Part shown: in pieces, positions 12,760 through 24,168 of the stretch
Numbering within the stretch: position 1 is the first letter of the stretch
How the letters are laid out: each line of letters starts with the position of its first letter
Source of the DNA: Volutella citrinella
Taxonomy: Eukaryota > Ascomycota > Sordariomycetes > Hypocreales > Nectriaceae
Length of the DNA stretch: 64,000 nt
Assembly (NCBI GenBank): GCA_034401135.1
Contig: JAWZSP010000003.1
Location: 1,798,001 to 1,862,000 of the forward strand
Direction of reading: 5' to 3'
Position numbers and translations under genes: made by a program
Notes under the pieces: generated by a model
What the model was told of the DNA's origin: nothing
Seen by the model: the letters and a program-made list of their open reading frames with translations, nothing else
Databases searched by the model: none

Positions 12760-13908
12760 TCAGTCCTTTTTCTCGTTTTTAGATCGTTCCTCCTCTGCGA
12801 CATCGTCTTCGGCCTCCTCGACGGCGACGGCCTTATCACCATCATCACCTTCTCCCGCACCAGCAGTCTCGTCGTCGCCCCTCAAGCGGCCGCCCTTGCG
12901 CTTGGGGATCACGCTCATGAAGGCCTCACCCCAACTCTCGCACTCGAGCCACTTGAGCATGATCTCAACCACGTGGTTCGTGGCGAGAACCGTGCGGCTC
13001 TGCATCACCATGTACTGCCCGATGGGCAGCCGGGCGGTGCGGATGCCGCGTTCTCGCGCGCGCTTGTAGCAGAGGCCCTTTTCTCGGTTCTTGTCCACGA
13101 GGCCGCCGATGACGTAGCTGGTGTTGGGCTCGAGCCGCTCGAGGGTGTAGGGCGAGTCTGAAGAGAGGTACACGATGTCCTTGTACTCTTCGCGGAGGGG
13201 CGGCTCCGGGTCGGGCAACGGCAAGGGGTCCTCGTCGTCCCTTACCCACGGTACCTTGTCGTCGATGCTCCTCTGCAGCTGCTCCGTCATCACGTCCCCG
13301 CCCTGGCCCATCTTGGCTCGGGCCTGCTCCGCGCATTCGACAAAGTCGCCGTCGACGAAGTGGATGCCGGCCCAGTTTAGGTGCTTGTCATCCAGCACTT
13401 GATGGAACCGCTCGGCCAGCTTTCCTTTCCACCCGGACACGTATATCTGGGTGCGGTATACGGCCTTTTTGTTCTCCGAGTATGAGCGCGTGATTTGGCT
13501 ACCCAGAGAGATGATCTCCTTTTCCATCATGTACTGCTCGAATTCGCAGTCGAAAATCAAGGAGACCGGGACGTTGATGGGAGGGGGCCTTGGAGCAGCC
13601 GGCACATGGGGGTCTATCCCTTGAGCTATGAGGTTCTCCTTCTCCTCGCGCCTGCGAATCTTTTGCTGTTGCCGCTTTTCCTTGCGGCGACGTTTCCTTT
13701 CCTCTGAGCCATCCTCCCATTCTTGTCGCTTCCTCAGCCTCTTCAGGGCATTCTTTGACAACGGGGGGTCAGCAGTGATAGCGGCAGCCTCATCCCCCGT
13801 GCTACTCGGCTGCGGTTCTGGTTGCTCATCCTCCTGCATAGGATCTGGGACGACATCCGAGGGTGTCTCCTCCTGTGGTGGCAGCTGTTGCGGCTGGGAG
13901 GATGTCAT
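12760..13908 (-). CDS. TRM10: tRNA (guanine-9-N1) methyltransferase Trm10
   Basis: SPOUT-class, SAM-dependent methyltransferase that modifies position 9 of tRNAs. Intronless, 382 residues. The N-terminal 120 residues are Gln/Pro/Glu-rich and then strongly basic (KRLRKRQEW, KRRRKEKRQQQK), a likely tRNA-binding or nuclear-localisation segment. The catalytic domain begins VSLIFDCEFEQYM and continues with IVYLSSDSPYTL, VIGGLVDKNREKG (this motif carries the conserved Asp) and LPIGQYMVMQSRTVLATNHV, the knot region that binds SAM. The tail is acidic and Lys-rich. The length is at the upper end for the family because of the terminal extensions. It converges on the primase gene. Confidence 0.95.
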   Translation of the reverse strand: MTSSQPQQLPPQEETPSDVVPDPMQEDEQPEPQPSSTGDEAAAITADPPLSKNALKRLRKRQEWEDGSEERKRRRKEKRQQQKIRRREEKENLIAQGIDPHVPAAPRPPPINVPVSLIFDCEFEQYMMEKEIISLGSQITRSYSENKKAVYRTQIYVSGWKGKLAERFHQVLDDKHLNWAGIHFVDGDFVECAEQARAKMGQGGDVMTEQLQRSIDDKVPWVRDDEDPLPLPDPEPPLREEYKDIVYLSSDSPYTLERLEPNTSYVIGGLVDKNREKGLCYKRARERGIRTARLPIGQYMVMQSRTVLATNHVVEIMLKWLECESWGEAFMSVIPKRKGGRLRGDDETAGAGEGDDGDKAVAVEEAEDDVAEEERSKNEKKD

Positions 13909-14527
13909 CGCAGCACTTCACGCTTTGCGCTGGAAGGAATGAGAAGGAAGGTTCTCTCGTGACCAATCTCAGGACCAAGAGATTAATGTTGGGAAAGAAT
14001 ATCCCGGGCCAGTTCTAATACCTGAAGCTCTACCCCCGGACCAACTAACACCGTTGGTTGAGATGAAGGCCAAGGCGAGGCCTGTCAAATGAAGACCTAG
14101 CTCAGGCTTCTGCTTGTGATTAAGAGGCTTGGGGGCTGTTTGGAGAATCGATATGATTCCACACCAAGAATTTCGTTTGAAAATCCGGAGCGTGTGATTG
14201 AGAAGACCGAACATCAGGCGCAACCTCAAGGTGGACTTGAATCTTGCTCTGGCCCAGCCTTTGGTGGTTTTTCTTTCATACCAGTGGGCTGTGGTGGGTC
14301 CACAGCGAGCTGCACCTGTGCTCTCGAGTGTCTCTGCTGGCTTCGGGCGCCGGGACCCTCCAAAAATTCACTCGGGCAGACGGACCAATCAGCGCCAGGC
14401 AATTGAATGACCACCTGTCACGTGGTTTCTAAGTGGATGCTCCCGATCCTCACCAAGCCTCAAGACTCCAGCTCGGCTGCGAAAGGAACCAAAACAGCTC
14501 TCAACCCGTCACCCGGCCGCCATCGCC
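13909..14527. other. divergent promoter region TRM10 / complex I subunit
   Basis: A 619-base intergenic region between divergent start codons. It holds the promoters of both genes. No further element was recognised with confidence. Confidence 0.5.
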
Positions 14528-15327
14528 ATGGAAAGCTCGACGAGCCATAGCCACGAGGCTCATCACGAGTCTGACTCGCACTTCCACCCTCACGACACCC
14601 TCGGTGACGCCACCAAGGCCGGTGTCGTCGGTGGCCTCAGCGGCCTCTTCCTAGCCTCCGTCCGCAATGCCCTGGCCAAGCGCAATGTCGGCGCCTTCAG
14701 CGTCTTCACCCGCGGTGCTCCCATCATCGGCCTCGCCAGTATGGATCCAATGTCCACGGTGTCAATTGAGGGTTCCCTTTGCTAATTGACATGTCCAGCC
14801 GCCGCTCCCGCTGCCTACGTCTTCGTCTCGCGATCAGCCATGAACCTCCGGGAAAAGGACGACGCCTTTTCCGCCGCCCTCGGTGGCTTTGCCATGGGTG
14901 GTGTCCTTGGCCTTCCCTGTACGCCCTCCATAACCCCCTCCAATTCTTTTCCAGAATCCCGCCGTCTAACACGCAGAAGCGAGGCGAATGCCCATCGTTG
15001 TGGGTCTCGGTGCCGGCCTGGCCACCGTCCAGGGACTCTTCTACTTCCTCGGTGCTCGATACGACACCTTCAAGAAGGAGACGGATGAGTTTGAGCGCAA
15101 GGAGACCATCCGACGGACAACTCGGGTGCCCATCGAGCAGACCGTCGCCGAGCTTGGCGAGGGACGAGGTAAGTCGCTCATCCACGGCCAAACCGCGTTT
15201 CGACCGCGCCCTAACCCCAGCAGGTATCCGACCCCCCGGATATGACGAGCGTCGGGCGGAACGACTAAAGGAGAAGTACGGTTTCGAGGTCAACCCCGTC
15301 AAGGCCACCATCGAGGGTAGCCAATAA
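14528..15327 (+). CDS. mitochondrial complex I accessory subunit (NDUFA11/B14.7, 21.3 kDa type)
   Basis: Tim17-like membrane subunit of NADH:ubiquinone oxidoreductase in the inner mitochondrial membrane. Four exons (14528..14738, 14799..14918, 14980..15168, 15224..15327) give 207 residues, the size expected for the fungal 21.3 kDa subunit. The N-terminus is His/Ser-rich. It is followed by Gly/Ala-rich membrane segments typical of the Tim17/NDUFA11 fold: GVVGGLSGLFLASVRNAL, AAYVFVSRSAMNLREKDD, ALGGFAMGGVLGLP and VVGLGAGLATVQGLFYFLG. The tail is hydrophilic and charged. The third exon needs the acceptor ending at 14979; the AG three bases upstream would create a stop at once. Assignment to NDUFA11-like rather than another Tim17-family member rests on fold-like motifs and the C-terminal region. 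Confidence 0.82.
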
Positions 15328-16442
15328 GCGGGTGAATCAATGGGCAGACAGCGATTGTACATAACTCTTCCGGGCGGGGAAGAGGTGCTACACTAGAGAA
15401 TTGGAGTTCTTTTGTTTTGTTTCCATTCAGGTCCTCTGAACTTGTGCCATTCCATATCGGCTTGAGGCCAGCGGCCCATCAAAGGTATGTCATCTCTTTC
15501 TTACTTTCTCCCCCCATTCCCCCCTCATTCCCCTTCTGTGTTATGATGAAAAATGGCTTCAGAGGCTGTTTATGATCTATATGATTAGACCAATCACCGT
15601 TCTATCATTTTCTGAACACACAAATACTTCATTCTCTTTGCGTATGGATAACGTGCTGTAACAAAGTTGCTGACTTGGCAGGTATTCTTTGCACCGTCTG
15701 ATGTGCCACTCACAGGATGGGAGTTCGTTTGGAAGCCGCCTATCCGACCACCCTTCTGCCTTGTTTTACTACGTACAAGCCAAACGGCCGCAACCCGATA
15801 ATTGCTCTTCCAAAGCTAGGTATCACTGACGTGTCCGGAATGGGTTGAGATGATGTTCAGAGGTGTTGTTAGGTGTGGAGTATGATGTACCTCCCCCCCA
15901 AAAAAACACTAAAAGTATCGCCTCCAAATCATATCCAAACCAGCTATGTCCATGCCTGTAATGGCCTAACATGCCCCGTAGCTGTGAGTGTAATACGCGC
16001 ATTACTCGTGAAGTTACGCTCGGGCGGCCCAATGGAATGGATGCACGGTAGCATGCGGGAGCGCGTGAGAAGACAGGGCGGGGGAAACCCGGAACCCGGC
16101 CTCGTGTCGCACATGGATCACTTCCTTCCATTTGTACACAGTGCACCTTCCTTGAGAAAAGTAATGCTGTTTCTGCCACTTCTCGCGCATTGCATAAGGA
16201 CTTCAACACTTTCCGTGTTTACGGGTCTTCCATTACCAATTTATTGTCCCCTTTATACAAGTTCTTCTATAATCACTGAGGTGGGTACTGCTTTTCCTCC
16301 ATCATGGTATCTTTGCTACTAGTCGAAACAAGGCCACATTTACTCGCCCTCAGCTTTTTCTCCCAGCCAATCCATCTTTTCAATATCCATGTTCTATCAA
16401 TACGCCAAGCCAACCGGCGCAGCCTGCTGGCCTTTGTGAGGT
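15328..16442. other. gene-free, 3' flanks
   Basis: Convergent 3' flanks of the complex I subunit and the MFS transporter. Pyrimidine-rich and AT-rich stretches occur (around 15497-15535 and 15890-15910). No gene is supported. Confidence 0.5.
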
Positions 16443-18039
16443 TTAGATCTTGGTCAGTTTGAAGCCAACCTGGACGGTCCGCGCGGCCATGATCGCGCAT
16501 CCAGCTGCCAACATAGCGATACCGCAAAACAGCTGCAGGCCGAGATAGCTGCCCCCTTGAGCAGACACGATAGCACCGCCAATGGGACTGCCGGTCAACG
16601 CTCCGATGGCCTGGATGGCAAAGGCACCGCCGACTCGAGTGCCGATCTGGCGAATATCGGAGATTTGAGCAATCAGGGTTGGGGCCATGCCGATGAATCC
16701 ACCAGACGAGAAGCCAAATATCATGGTGAAGACAATGATGCCAGCAGTATTCTTGACTGGGATCCACACTGCCAGCACAATGATGGCCGAAAGGAGCATG
16801 ACGAGGATCATGATGTTGTATCGCCCGTACTTGTCAGCAACAATACCAGGAAGAATACGCCCAGGAATGCTGAAAACTCAGAGTCAGTGTGATCCAGACA
16901 TGGATATGCGAGGGCTGTATGCGGTCACACTTACCTCACAGCATTCAGGATCGGCAGAAGATAGGGAATCAAGGTCGGAGACATGCCAGCCGCCCGAGCT
17001 TGGAGAAGCACGTAGTTGAAAGGTAGGAACATGCCCCACATCATAAGAAAGAACCCCAGCGCCGTGATTGCATAGCGAGGCTCGCGGAAGCCGGCGAAAT
17101 ACTCGCTGAAAACAAAAGGCTTGGGGTTCGGTGGCAGTCTCGACTTGATTGTCAAGCACGAAATGGTGAGGAGAACGAGGAACATGAATGCCAATGTTCT
17201 CATAGCCCAGGGAAAACCGACTTGGTCAAACATTCTGGTCAGCATAATGGGAAAGATGACACCCCCGAGCGAGGAGCCCGACACCATGATACCAAACGCA
17301 GCAGCACGGCGCTTGTAAAACCACTGCACCAGGCATGACATTGCAGGGTTGAAGACAGCGCTGGACCCGATGGATGCGACAATCGACTGCGACAAGAAGA
17401 TCTGGTAGTACTCAGTTGAGAGGGAGGTCATCATGAGACCAAAGACATAGGTCAAGGTGCCGATATAGAGGAGCCATTTCGGCCCGTACACGTCGAATAA
17501 GCGTCCAAACTAGGCGATGATCACAGTGTAAGCCAAATGACATGCGAACGGCGGCCGAACAGGGAATCGAAATGACTTACTACAGAGCCGCTAAAAATCA
17601 TGAAGAAGACTTGGACGGACAGGATCCAGCTGACGCTCGAGCTCGAATAGTCACGCAGCGGGCCGTTGACATAGTACGCCTGGAAGACGCCGACACAGTT
17701 GACTAGACCAAATGTACAAACGAGGGCACACCAGCCGCCAAAGACGACGAGCCAGGCTTCGAGGCCGCCGTCTGGGAAATCAGAGGGTGCCATTCCGGGG
17801 GGCGGGCCTGGGGGAGGCGCGGCCGCTTCCTTGGTCACCGGGGTGGTCTCGCCACGTTCCAGATCTGTGTCATCACCATCGTCTTTCTTTGGGAGTGCAC
17901 CGTCTTGGTTCCGGATTTCTGTTTGGGTTTGTGCGATCATGGCTTTTTCTGTATCCGCAGGAGGGACGCGGGAGTCGCCGACGGGGGTTCTATCGTGGAT
18001 TGTCTCCGAAGAGGACGAGATTGTTGACGCGGGCGCCAT
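16443..18039 (-). CDS. MFS transporter, monocarboxylate-type (MCT/MCH family)
   Basis: Predicted plasma-membrane or vacuolar transporter of the fungal monocarboxylate-transporter-like branch of the major facilitator superfamily; the substrate cannot be read from sequence. Three exons (18039..17581, 17509..16935, 16869..16443) join to 486 residues. About 110 hydrophilic residues rich in Ser, Pro, Asp and Gly precede the family signature [17 protein letters not shown]. The loop [14 protein letters not shown] after the first intron and [17 protein letters not shown] in the second half are the two MFS loop motifs, and about twelve hydrophobic segments are visible. The start at 18039 (MAPAST...) was preferred to an in-frame Met 20 codons upstream because the extension is Arg/Gln-rich and unlike family members. 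Known relatives include riboflavin and carboxylate carriers. Confidence 0.9.
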
Positions 18040-19781
18040 GGCTGTGTTTCCTCGATGCCGTCCTTGAAATCTTTGATTGGCCTCGCTCTTGGCAAGCAAG
18101 TTGGGTTTTCAGTTGCCCTTCTCCTTTTCTTTATTTTTCCTGCACCGCCGTGATGGGAATCCCCTGCTGATGGCCTTGAGCAGATAGCACCCACTAGCTG
18201 GTATGAGCGCGGCTTTGAGCTGGCTGGGGTGCGACCAGGACTGTCGTTAGTGGCAGGCTACCAAATCCTACATACATGTGAGATGATATTTATTATGACG
18301 AGAAAAAATTATCAACACAGGGTGATATGAGGGCTCGACCAAGGCTGAGGCGGAAAGCGTTCGGTTGGGAATACCATTGCAATCTCAGTGATCGGAGGTT
18401 GGCTTCCTTCAGCCAAGCTATATCAAGATGCTGGTGCTTCTCGGACCGGACAATTATTAACCTACTCTCGGCTCGCGCTTTCGGGCATTTCGTTGATGAC
18501 CAAAAATCCGGACCCTTGCTTGCCGCCCCAGCCGGGATGGTGAGCAGACATGGATGGATCGCCTGCGGACTACGGAGCTAGGAATTACGCCTTCCGCTGT
18601 TCACTAACTCCAATGGAAACAACCACGAAGCGGGCGTGTTCTTGATGCCAGTCGTTGATAACATGGTCCAGGCGCTGGCCCAAATGTGCCATGAGCTAGC
18701 CCGATGCGAGCTCGTCGGAGCTAGGGGGGGATGATGGGACAAGAGCCGACGGCGGCGTCAAGCGTTACAGCTAATTACAGGCTGTGAGGCTAATATTTCC
18801 CATTTGCAACAGATGGAATGCCAAGACACAATAGAATTCAAACCCTCTAGTGCCTGACGCTGAGCCAAAGAGAGCAAAGGTAGAAAGTATATCCTGTACC
18901 TCACATCGATCCATCTTCAGCTCCAAGGTCATCATTCACAATTGCCAACAATATACGAACAATAACGACAATCCGCGCCAAAGCTTGTCTTGGGACCCAG
19001 GTGCGGAGTTAGTAAAGCCGAGACGCGAGACGGCATGACTCCTAGTCGTCGATCTTTGAAGATGTCTCCCGATACAGTCTAGCGTCGCGTCTTCGCGCCC
19101 AGCTCAACGGTTCAGGGTAATCGAGATTTATAAGCCAAGAACATCTAATTATCTCTTGGAGTTTCAGGTAGGTAATATTCTTGTAGTGTTTTATCGAACC
19201 TATGGTGAGTATGATTCGTCAAACGAGGAATAGTTAATTGTGTAGAAAGGCGCGAAAGTTGGAGGGCATGGTGTTACATCGACTCGTTCAGGCTGTGCTC
19301 TACTTGTTTCGAGTCACACCTCTTTCTACCTACTTTCCGAGCTGCCCAACTGTGCTACGGCAATTCTCATTAAGATCCCACTCCGCTTCCCGTCGTGGAG
19401 CATACGGATGGTCTTTGATTAGTTCAAACTTGGTGTTTTCTGACCCTCCAGAGTTGCACACTTCAGCAACTACAAGCATCGAGCCTAGGCAATATGTGTC
19501 ATGGAACTAGGGCTTTGATAGGCACATGTGGACTGGGTGTTGGTCTACTACGAGCAGTGCCTGGGCCATTGCCCACGCTGGCGCATATTAGTATTGGTAA
19601 TGGCGGCTCGAGGAGGTGGGTCTCAACCGGCTTGGCCTCCTCATTGCTCATCATGACTATACAACCACGGACAAAAGAGTAATATTATTGGTACAGGTGG
19701 GTGTTTTCTACATTGTGTTATTTCCACAGCACGACGTCGTCGCTCGTCCTCTCGTCATTGGCTTTCACGGCCTTTTTTGCT
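18040..19781. other. gene-free region
   Basis: Promoter side of the MFS gene and 3' flank of AIM24. Only short frames are present and none is convincing. Confidence 0.5.
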
Positions 19782-21119
19782 CTATCGAATGAATTCCTTG
19801 AGGTCCTTGTCGTCCTCAAACTTGACCTTGCCGTCCTTCTCAGTGGGCGATGTCATGCGGATAGCACTAGGGGCATCGCTGGCCTCCTTGGGCACTGCGG
19901 CCTCCGGCTCGCCCGTCTTGGGGGAGTCGGTCAGCTGCTTCACTTCCTTTGCCGGCTCGAGGGCCTGTGCAAGGGCACCCCCAGGAGCGTCGGCGATTTC
20001 GTTGACCTGCTCCTTGGTCAGGACGTCGCTAGCGCGCACACCTCGGCTGGATAAGAGGATGGTGCCGGGTCCCTGGAACTGCAGGTAGAGGCGGTCGCCC
20101 CAGATGGTCCTGCGGGTCATGGTGCGAAGGCTGTGAAGGGCGCTGGCGAGGGCCTTGTAGACTGTAGAGTCGCGGACCGTCTTCATGAACTCCAGCTCGG
20201 GGATGTACTTGGAGAGCGAGGGCACCTGAAGGCGGAAGCTGGAGCTCTTGAAGCGGAAGGGTCGTGGCTGGTTGCGAGTGACGGAATAGGCGACGACGCT
20301 GCCGGGGTGGGCCACAAACTCCTCGCCTTCCTGCAGAGTGAGCTGGAAGATCTGGCCCGGCGCAGAGAGGGCGGCGAGACCGCGGCCCGTCAAGTGCGTG
20401 CTGCCCCAGTGCGCCAGCGACAGCTGTCGTTGGATCCTGGCCGAGGGAGCCAGCGTGTGTCCGGTCCATGCCAGGAGCGCATTGCGCTGCGCAACCATCC
20501 AGTCCGTCGTGCCATCGAGGTGCAGGATCGTGAAGGAGGTGGTGGGGGACTTTGTCGAGATCAGGGCCGTGATGGGCGTGGTGGACGAGATTCGCTGGTA
20601 GAGGAAGGGGACGCCGAGGAGGGCGCGCGAGAGCGGATTGAGGATGGAGAGGGTGGATTGGGCCTGGGAGGAAGCACAAGGGCGTCAGTAAGTCTCATGC
20701 CATGACGCAGCACATGTGATGGCTGCTCAATTGCCTTGCCTGCCTACATTCTCGGGCTTTCCTGCGACGGCAACTAGGGTGCCCTTGCGGGTGTAGAGCT
20801 TCTGGGACGCCGACAAGCTCACGGAGAGCATCGAATAAGGCGCACCGAGGACCTCGAAGCGGGCATCTAGCCTCCAAGGTTAGCCGGGGACCTCCCAAGA
20901 CGGTCCAATGGACGGGACGGGGGGAGGGGCGGCGTCGGTACCGGCAGGGTCTCGCGACTCGGCCGGAGCTCCAAAGGCATCCCCGCCAGCCCGGGGCGAC
21001 TCGGTGCTCGGCGCGGCGCTGATTTGGATGGCTCTGCACTGCCGGCAGACATATGAGGGCAGCGGGCGCAGCCGCAGTCCTCGCGCCGTCGTCAGCAGAC
21101 GCGATTGGCCTCGCATCAT
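19782..21119 (-). CDS. AIM24: mitochondrial protein AIM24
   Basis: Inner-membrane mitochondrial protein; in yeast it supports integrity of the MICOS cristae-organising complex. Three exons (21119..20942, 20866..20748, 20663..19782) join to 392 residues, essentially the yeast length. The N-terminus [20 protein letters not shown] is Arg-rich with no acidic residues, as expected of a mitochondrial presequence. The AIM24 domain follows: [68 protein letters not shown] and [16 protein letters not shown]. The first intron is 75 nt with a perfect GCTAAC branch site just before TAG. Reading through it meets a stop codon, so splicing is required. The C-terminal 60 residues are charged and of low complexity. 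Confidence 0.93.
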
Positions 21120-21568
21120 GGTGTGAGCGAGAGCTGTTGCTGCTGCTTGTTGGCGGGAATGGCGTGAGAGGGGGACGGGACGGGAGGCTGTGGTTGACGC
21201 TGAGCCAGCCGTGCGCCAAAAAAAAAGGGCTGAGTGAGAGTGATGCTCCTCCGATTGCTGCCACTGGACCGGGGGTGCTAACTGCTTGGCCTCAGCGGCT
21301 TTTCCCGCCCCGACGTCACCCCCAGCTTCACGTGCCGTTGCCGGGCCGACGCATTTGTATGGGAAGCTCGGTGCACTGTGCTCCTGCTAGTGCAAACCAC
21401 CACCACCACCTTGTCTATAATAGCATTTCTACTGCTATTTTACTTTCCCAACGACTATGCGGCCGAATTGGTAGGCTCAGAGATCTCCGTTGTTGTCGAC
21501 GCCATTGAGCCCGTTCCTGCACTAACCTCCCCTCCCTCCCCCGCCGCCCTCTCCTCCGCTCTCTCGCC
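21120..21568. promoter_or_regulatory. bidirectional promoter AIM24 / kinesin-10
   Basis: A 449-base region between the divergent AIM24 and kinesin start codons. A TCTATAATA string around 21413-21422 could serve as a TATA-like element for the kinesin. This is a positional inference only. Confidence 0.45.
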
Positions 21569-23790
21569 ATGTCTGTCCGTGTCGTCGCCAGGATACGGCC
21601 GCTGCTCGAAAAGGAGCTCGACAAGGACATCATTGTCCGCGCCGATAGCGTCGACTCCGGCAACCCCAACACCATTGTCAAGATCCCGAACCCCAAGAAC
21701 GAGGCCGAGGAGTTCTCCTTCGCCTTCAATGGCGTGTACGACCAGTCCACCACCCAGGAGACGTTGTTTACATCTGAAGGTACGAGCCGTTGTAGCCACC
21801 ATTCATGCTGGAGGGCGTGTCGTGTGTGTTGACCTGAGCAGTGGCCCCGCACATCAAGTCTCTCTTCCAGGGCCTCGACGTCACCCTCTTCGCGTACGGC
21901 GTCACTGGCACAGGCAAGACGCACACCATGCGAGGCGGTCTGAAGCTGGCCGACCGTGGGGTGATTCCTCGGCTGCTCAGTGGCGTCTTCCGACGAGGGA
22001 AGAAGATCATGAAGGACTCCCAAGGCGAGACCACGGTGCAGGTGGCGCTTTCGTACTACGAGATCTACAATGACAAGGTCTTTGATCTACTCGAGCCCAT
22101 GGAGAAGCGGACACCCACCGGCCTGCCACTCCGCGCCGAGGCCAATGGCCGCACAGTCGTTTGCGGGTTGACGGAGCGGGCATGCAGCGACCTCAAGGAC
22201 TTTGAGAAGATGTACATTGAGGCCAACAACAACCGTGTCACCGCCGCCACGAAGCTCAACGCCCACAGCAGTCGCAGCCACGCCATCCTCCGGGTGAAGC
22301 TGACGCAGACGACCGGTGACATGGTCCGCGAAAGCACGGCGTCGGCGATTGATCTCGCTGGCTCGGAAGACAACCGACGCACCGACAACGGAAAGGAGCG
22401 CCTGGTGGAATCGGCTGCCATCAACAAGAGTCTCTTCGTCCTGAGCCAGTGTATCGACGCCATTGGCCGGGGCGACCGCAGGATACCGTACCGGGAGTCC
22501 AAGATGACGCGGATCCTGTCCCTGGGCCAAAACAACGGCATCACCGTCATGATTCTGAACCTGGCCCCTCTGCGTAGCTACCATCTCGACACTCTAAGCA
22601 GCCTCAACGTCAGCTCCAGAGCGAAGCGCATCGAGGTTCGAGAGATTGAGAACGAAGTCGTTTTCAAGCAGGTTCCTAGAACGAACTCGAACCTCTCGGG
22701 AACCAGCGTGGCGCGCCAGCCTCTGCGTCCCCTGGCAAACGCCCATAACGTGCACAACGGCAACATTGCGGCCAAGGCGGGCGATGCTAGCAAGATGCCC
22801 GTCAAGGCCTTTAGTGTTTACACCGACAAGTCCAAGCCAGCACCAGTAGCCCGGTCGCTCGTGGGCTCAAATCTGCTGCCGCGACGATCGAGCTCCAACT
22901 CAACATCGAACCCGCCCCCCCCTGCGACCTCGAATATCATGCCGCCGAAGCGGCCCTCTGAGAATGAGGGCATGGCCATCCCGCGGCCTTCCAAGATCTC
23001 TCGCCCCACCGGAGCGACCTCTGTAACGGTGTCGGCGGCTCAGATCGAGGCCATGGTCGAGAAAAAGGTCAGCGAGATCCTGGCTGCTCGGGTGGCTGCC
23101 GAGAAGGTGGCCGAGAAACCCCAGGTCCAAGTGCAGCCGGATCTCAGTGAAGCGGTGCAGCGAAGGCTCGAGGCTCTCGAGAGGCGCATCGACAGCGATG
23201 AATGGCGCGATGACGCCAAGTCTGATGGCTTGCGATTCTTGCTGGCTGCCAGGCAGCACAAGGAGCGGGGCGACGACGCTGGCGCGCTCAAGATGTACGA
23301 GATGGCTCTGCCTTACTTCCCCGGCCAGGCCAAGCTGCTTGGCAAGATCGAGAGACTTCACGCTCGCCTGCATGGCACCGGCGCCACCGTCAGCGCCGAG
23401 ACCCGGGCTGACAGGAAGAAGCGGCGGCCGGTGTATGAGGATGATGGAGACTACGAGGATGCCGAGGCTGATGTCGACGAGGAGCTGTACATCGAGACGA
23501 AGCCCAAGGCGCGCAAGCTGAAAGTCAAGACAATCGCTACGCTTCCCGAGGATGATGGGCCACCATCGCCTCGCGCCCAGCATCTCCTTGATATTGTCAA
23601 CTCGCGTGACCTGGATCGCATCCGCGGCTTGGTGGGGTTCGGGGCCAAAAAAGCCCACGATCTGGTTGAGTATCTTGACTTGGTCAGCGCTGATGACGGC
23701 GGTTACATTGAGTCGCTTTCGCAACTGCGAACGGTGCCTGGCATGGGCGGTCGGACGGTCGAGCGGGCATACGCGGGACTCATGGCATAA
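21569..23790 (+). CDS. kinesin-10 family motor protein (KIF22/Kid-like)
   Basis: Microtubule plus-end motor resembling the chromokinesin Kid/KIF22, which pushes chromosome arms during mitosis. Two exons (21569..21779, 21842..23790) give 719 residues. The motor domain is at the very N-terminus (MSVRVVARIRPLLEKE). The P-loop GVTGTGKT lies at residues 90-97. Switch I is NAHSSRSHAI. Switch II is DLAGSEDNRRTDNG, with the DNRRT extension characteristic of this family. AINKSLFVL and PYRESKMTRIL follow. The middle is Ser/Pro-rich, then a Glu/Arg-rich predicted coil and an acidic patch. The C-terminal 70 residues form a helix-hairpin-helix module (IVNSRDLDRIRGLVGFGAKK ... LRTVPGMGGRTVERAY), the DNA-binding element of KIF22. 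This tail, with the motor signature, makes the family call firm. Confidence 0.92.
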
Positions 23791-24168
23791 AAGGGAGTGA
23801 ACATTGGGGAGGGTTAGGGGCGCGAAGCAGAGGTAATGGGTCGATTGTGCTTTTTTTTGGTTCTCCTTTCCTTTGGTCTGTGAGATACCCTGGGTTTCCA
23901 ATGCTTGCCATGACTTTGGAAGGGCAAGCAAGGCGTTGAGGAGTCGCCTGCCACGGGCGGCGACACATTGCATGGTATGGAGTTTTGTCCACAGCAACTT
24001 AGTTGCTATTATTGCGTCAATTTGAATTAATTTCCCACCATTGTCTTCTGCTGTGTAACAAAGAGCGTTCTGTTGTCAACCCAAGAGGGCTATGATGCCA
24101 GGGAGTGAAGTAATACTACAGCTGGTATGTGTCCTGAAAGATTCGACGGAGATACAACCTAAACTGCA
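23791..24168. other. intergenic, convergent 3' ends
   Basis: Convergent 3' flanks of the kinesin and AAA ATPase genes, 378 bases. Nothing else is recognised. Confidence 0.5.
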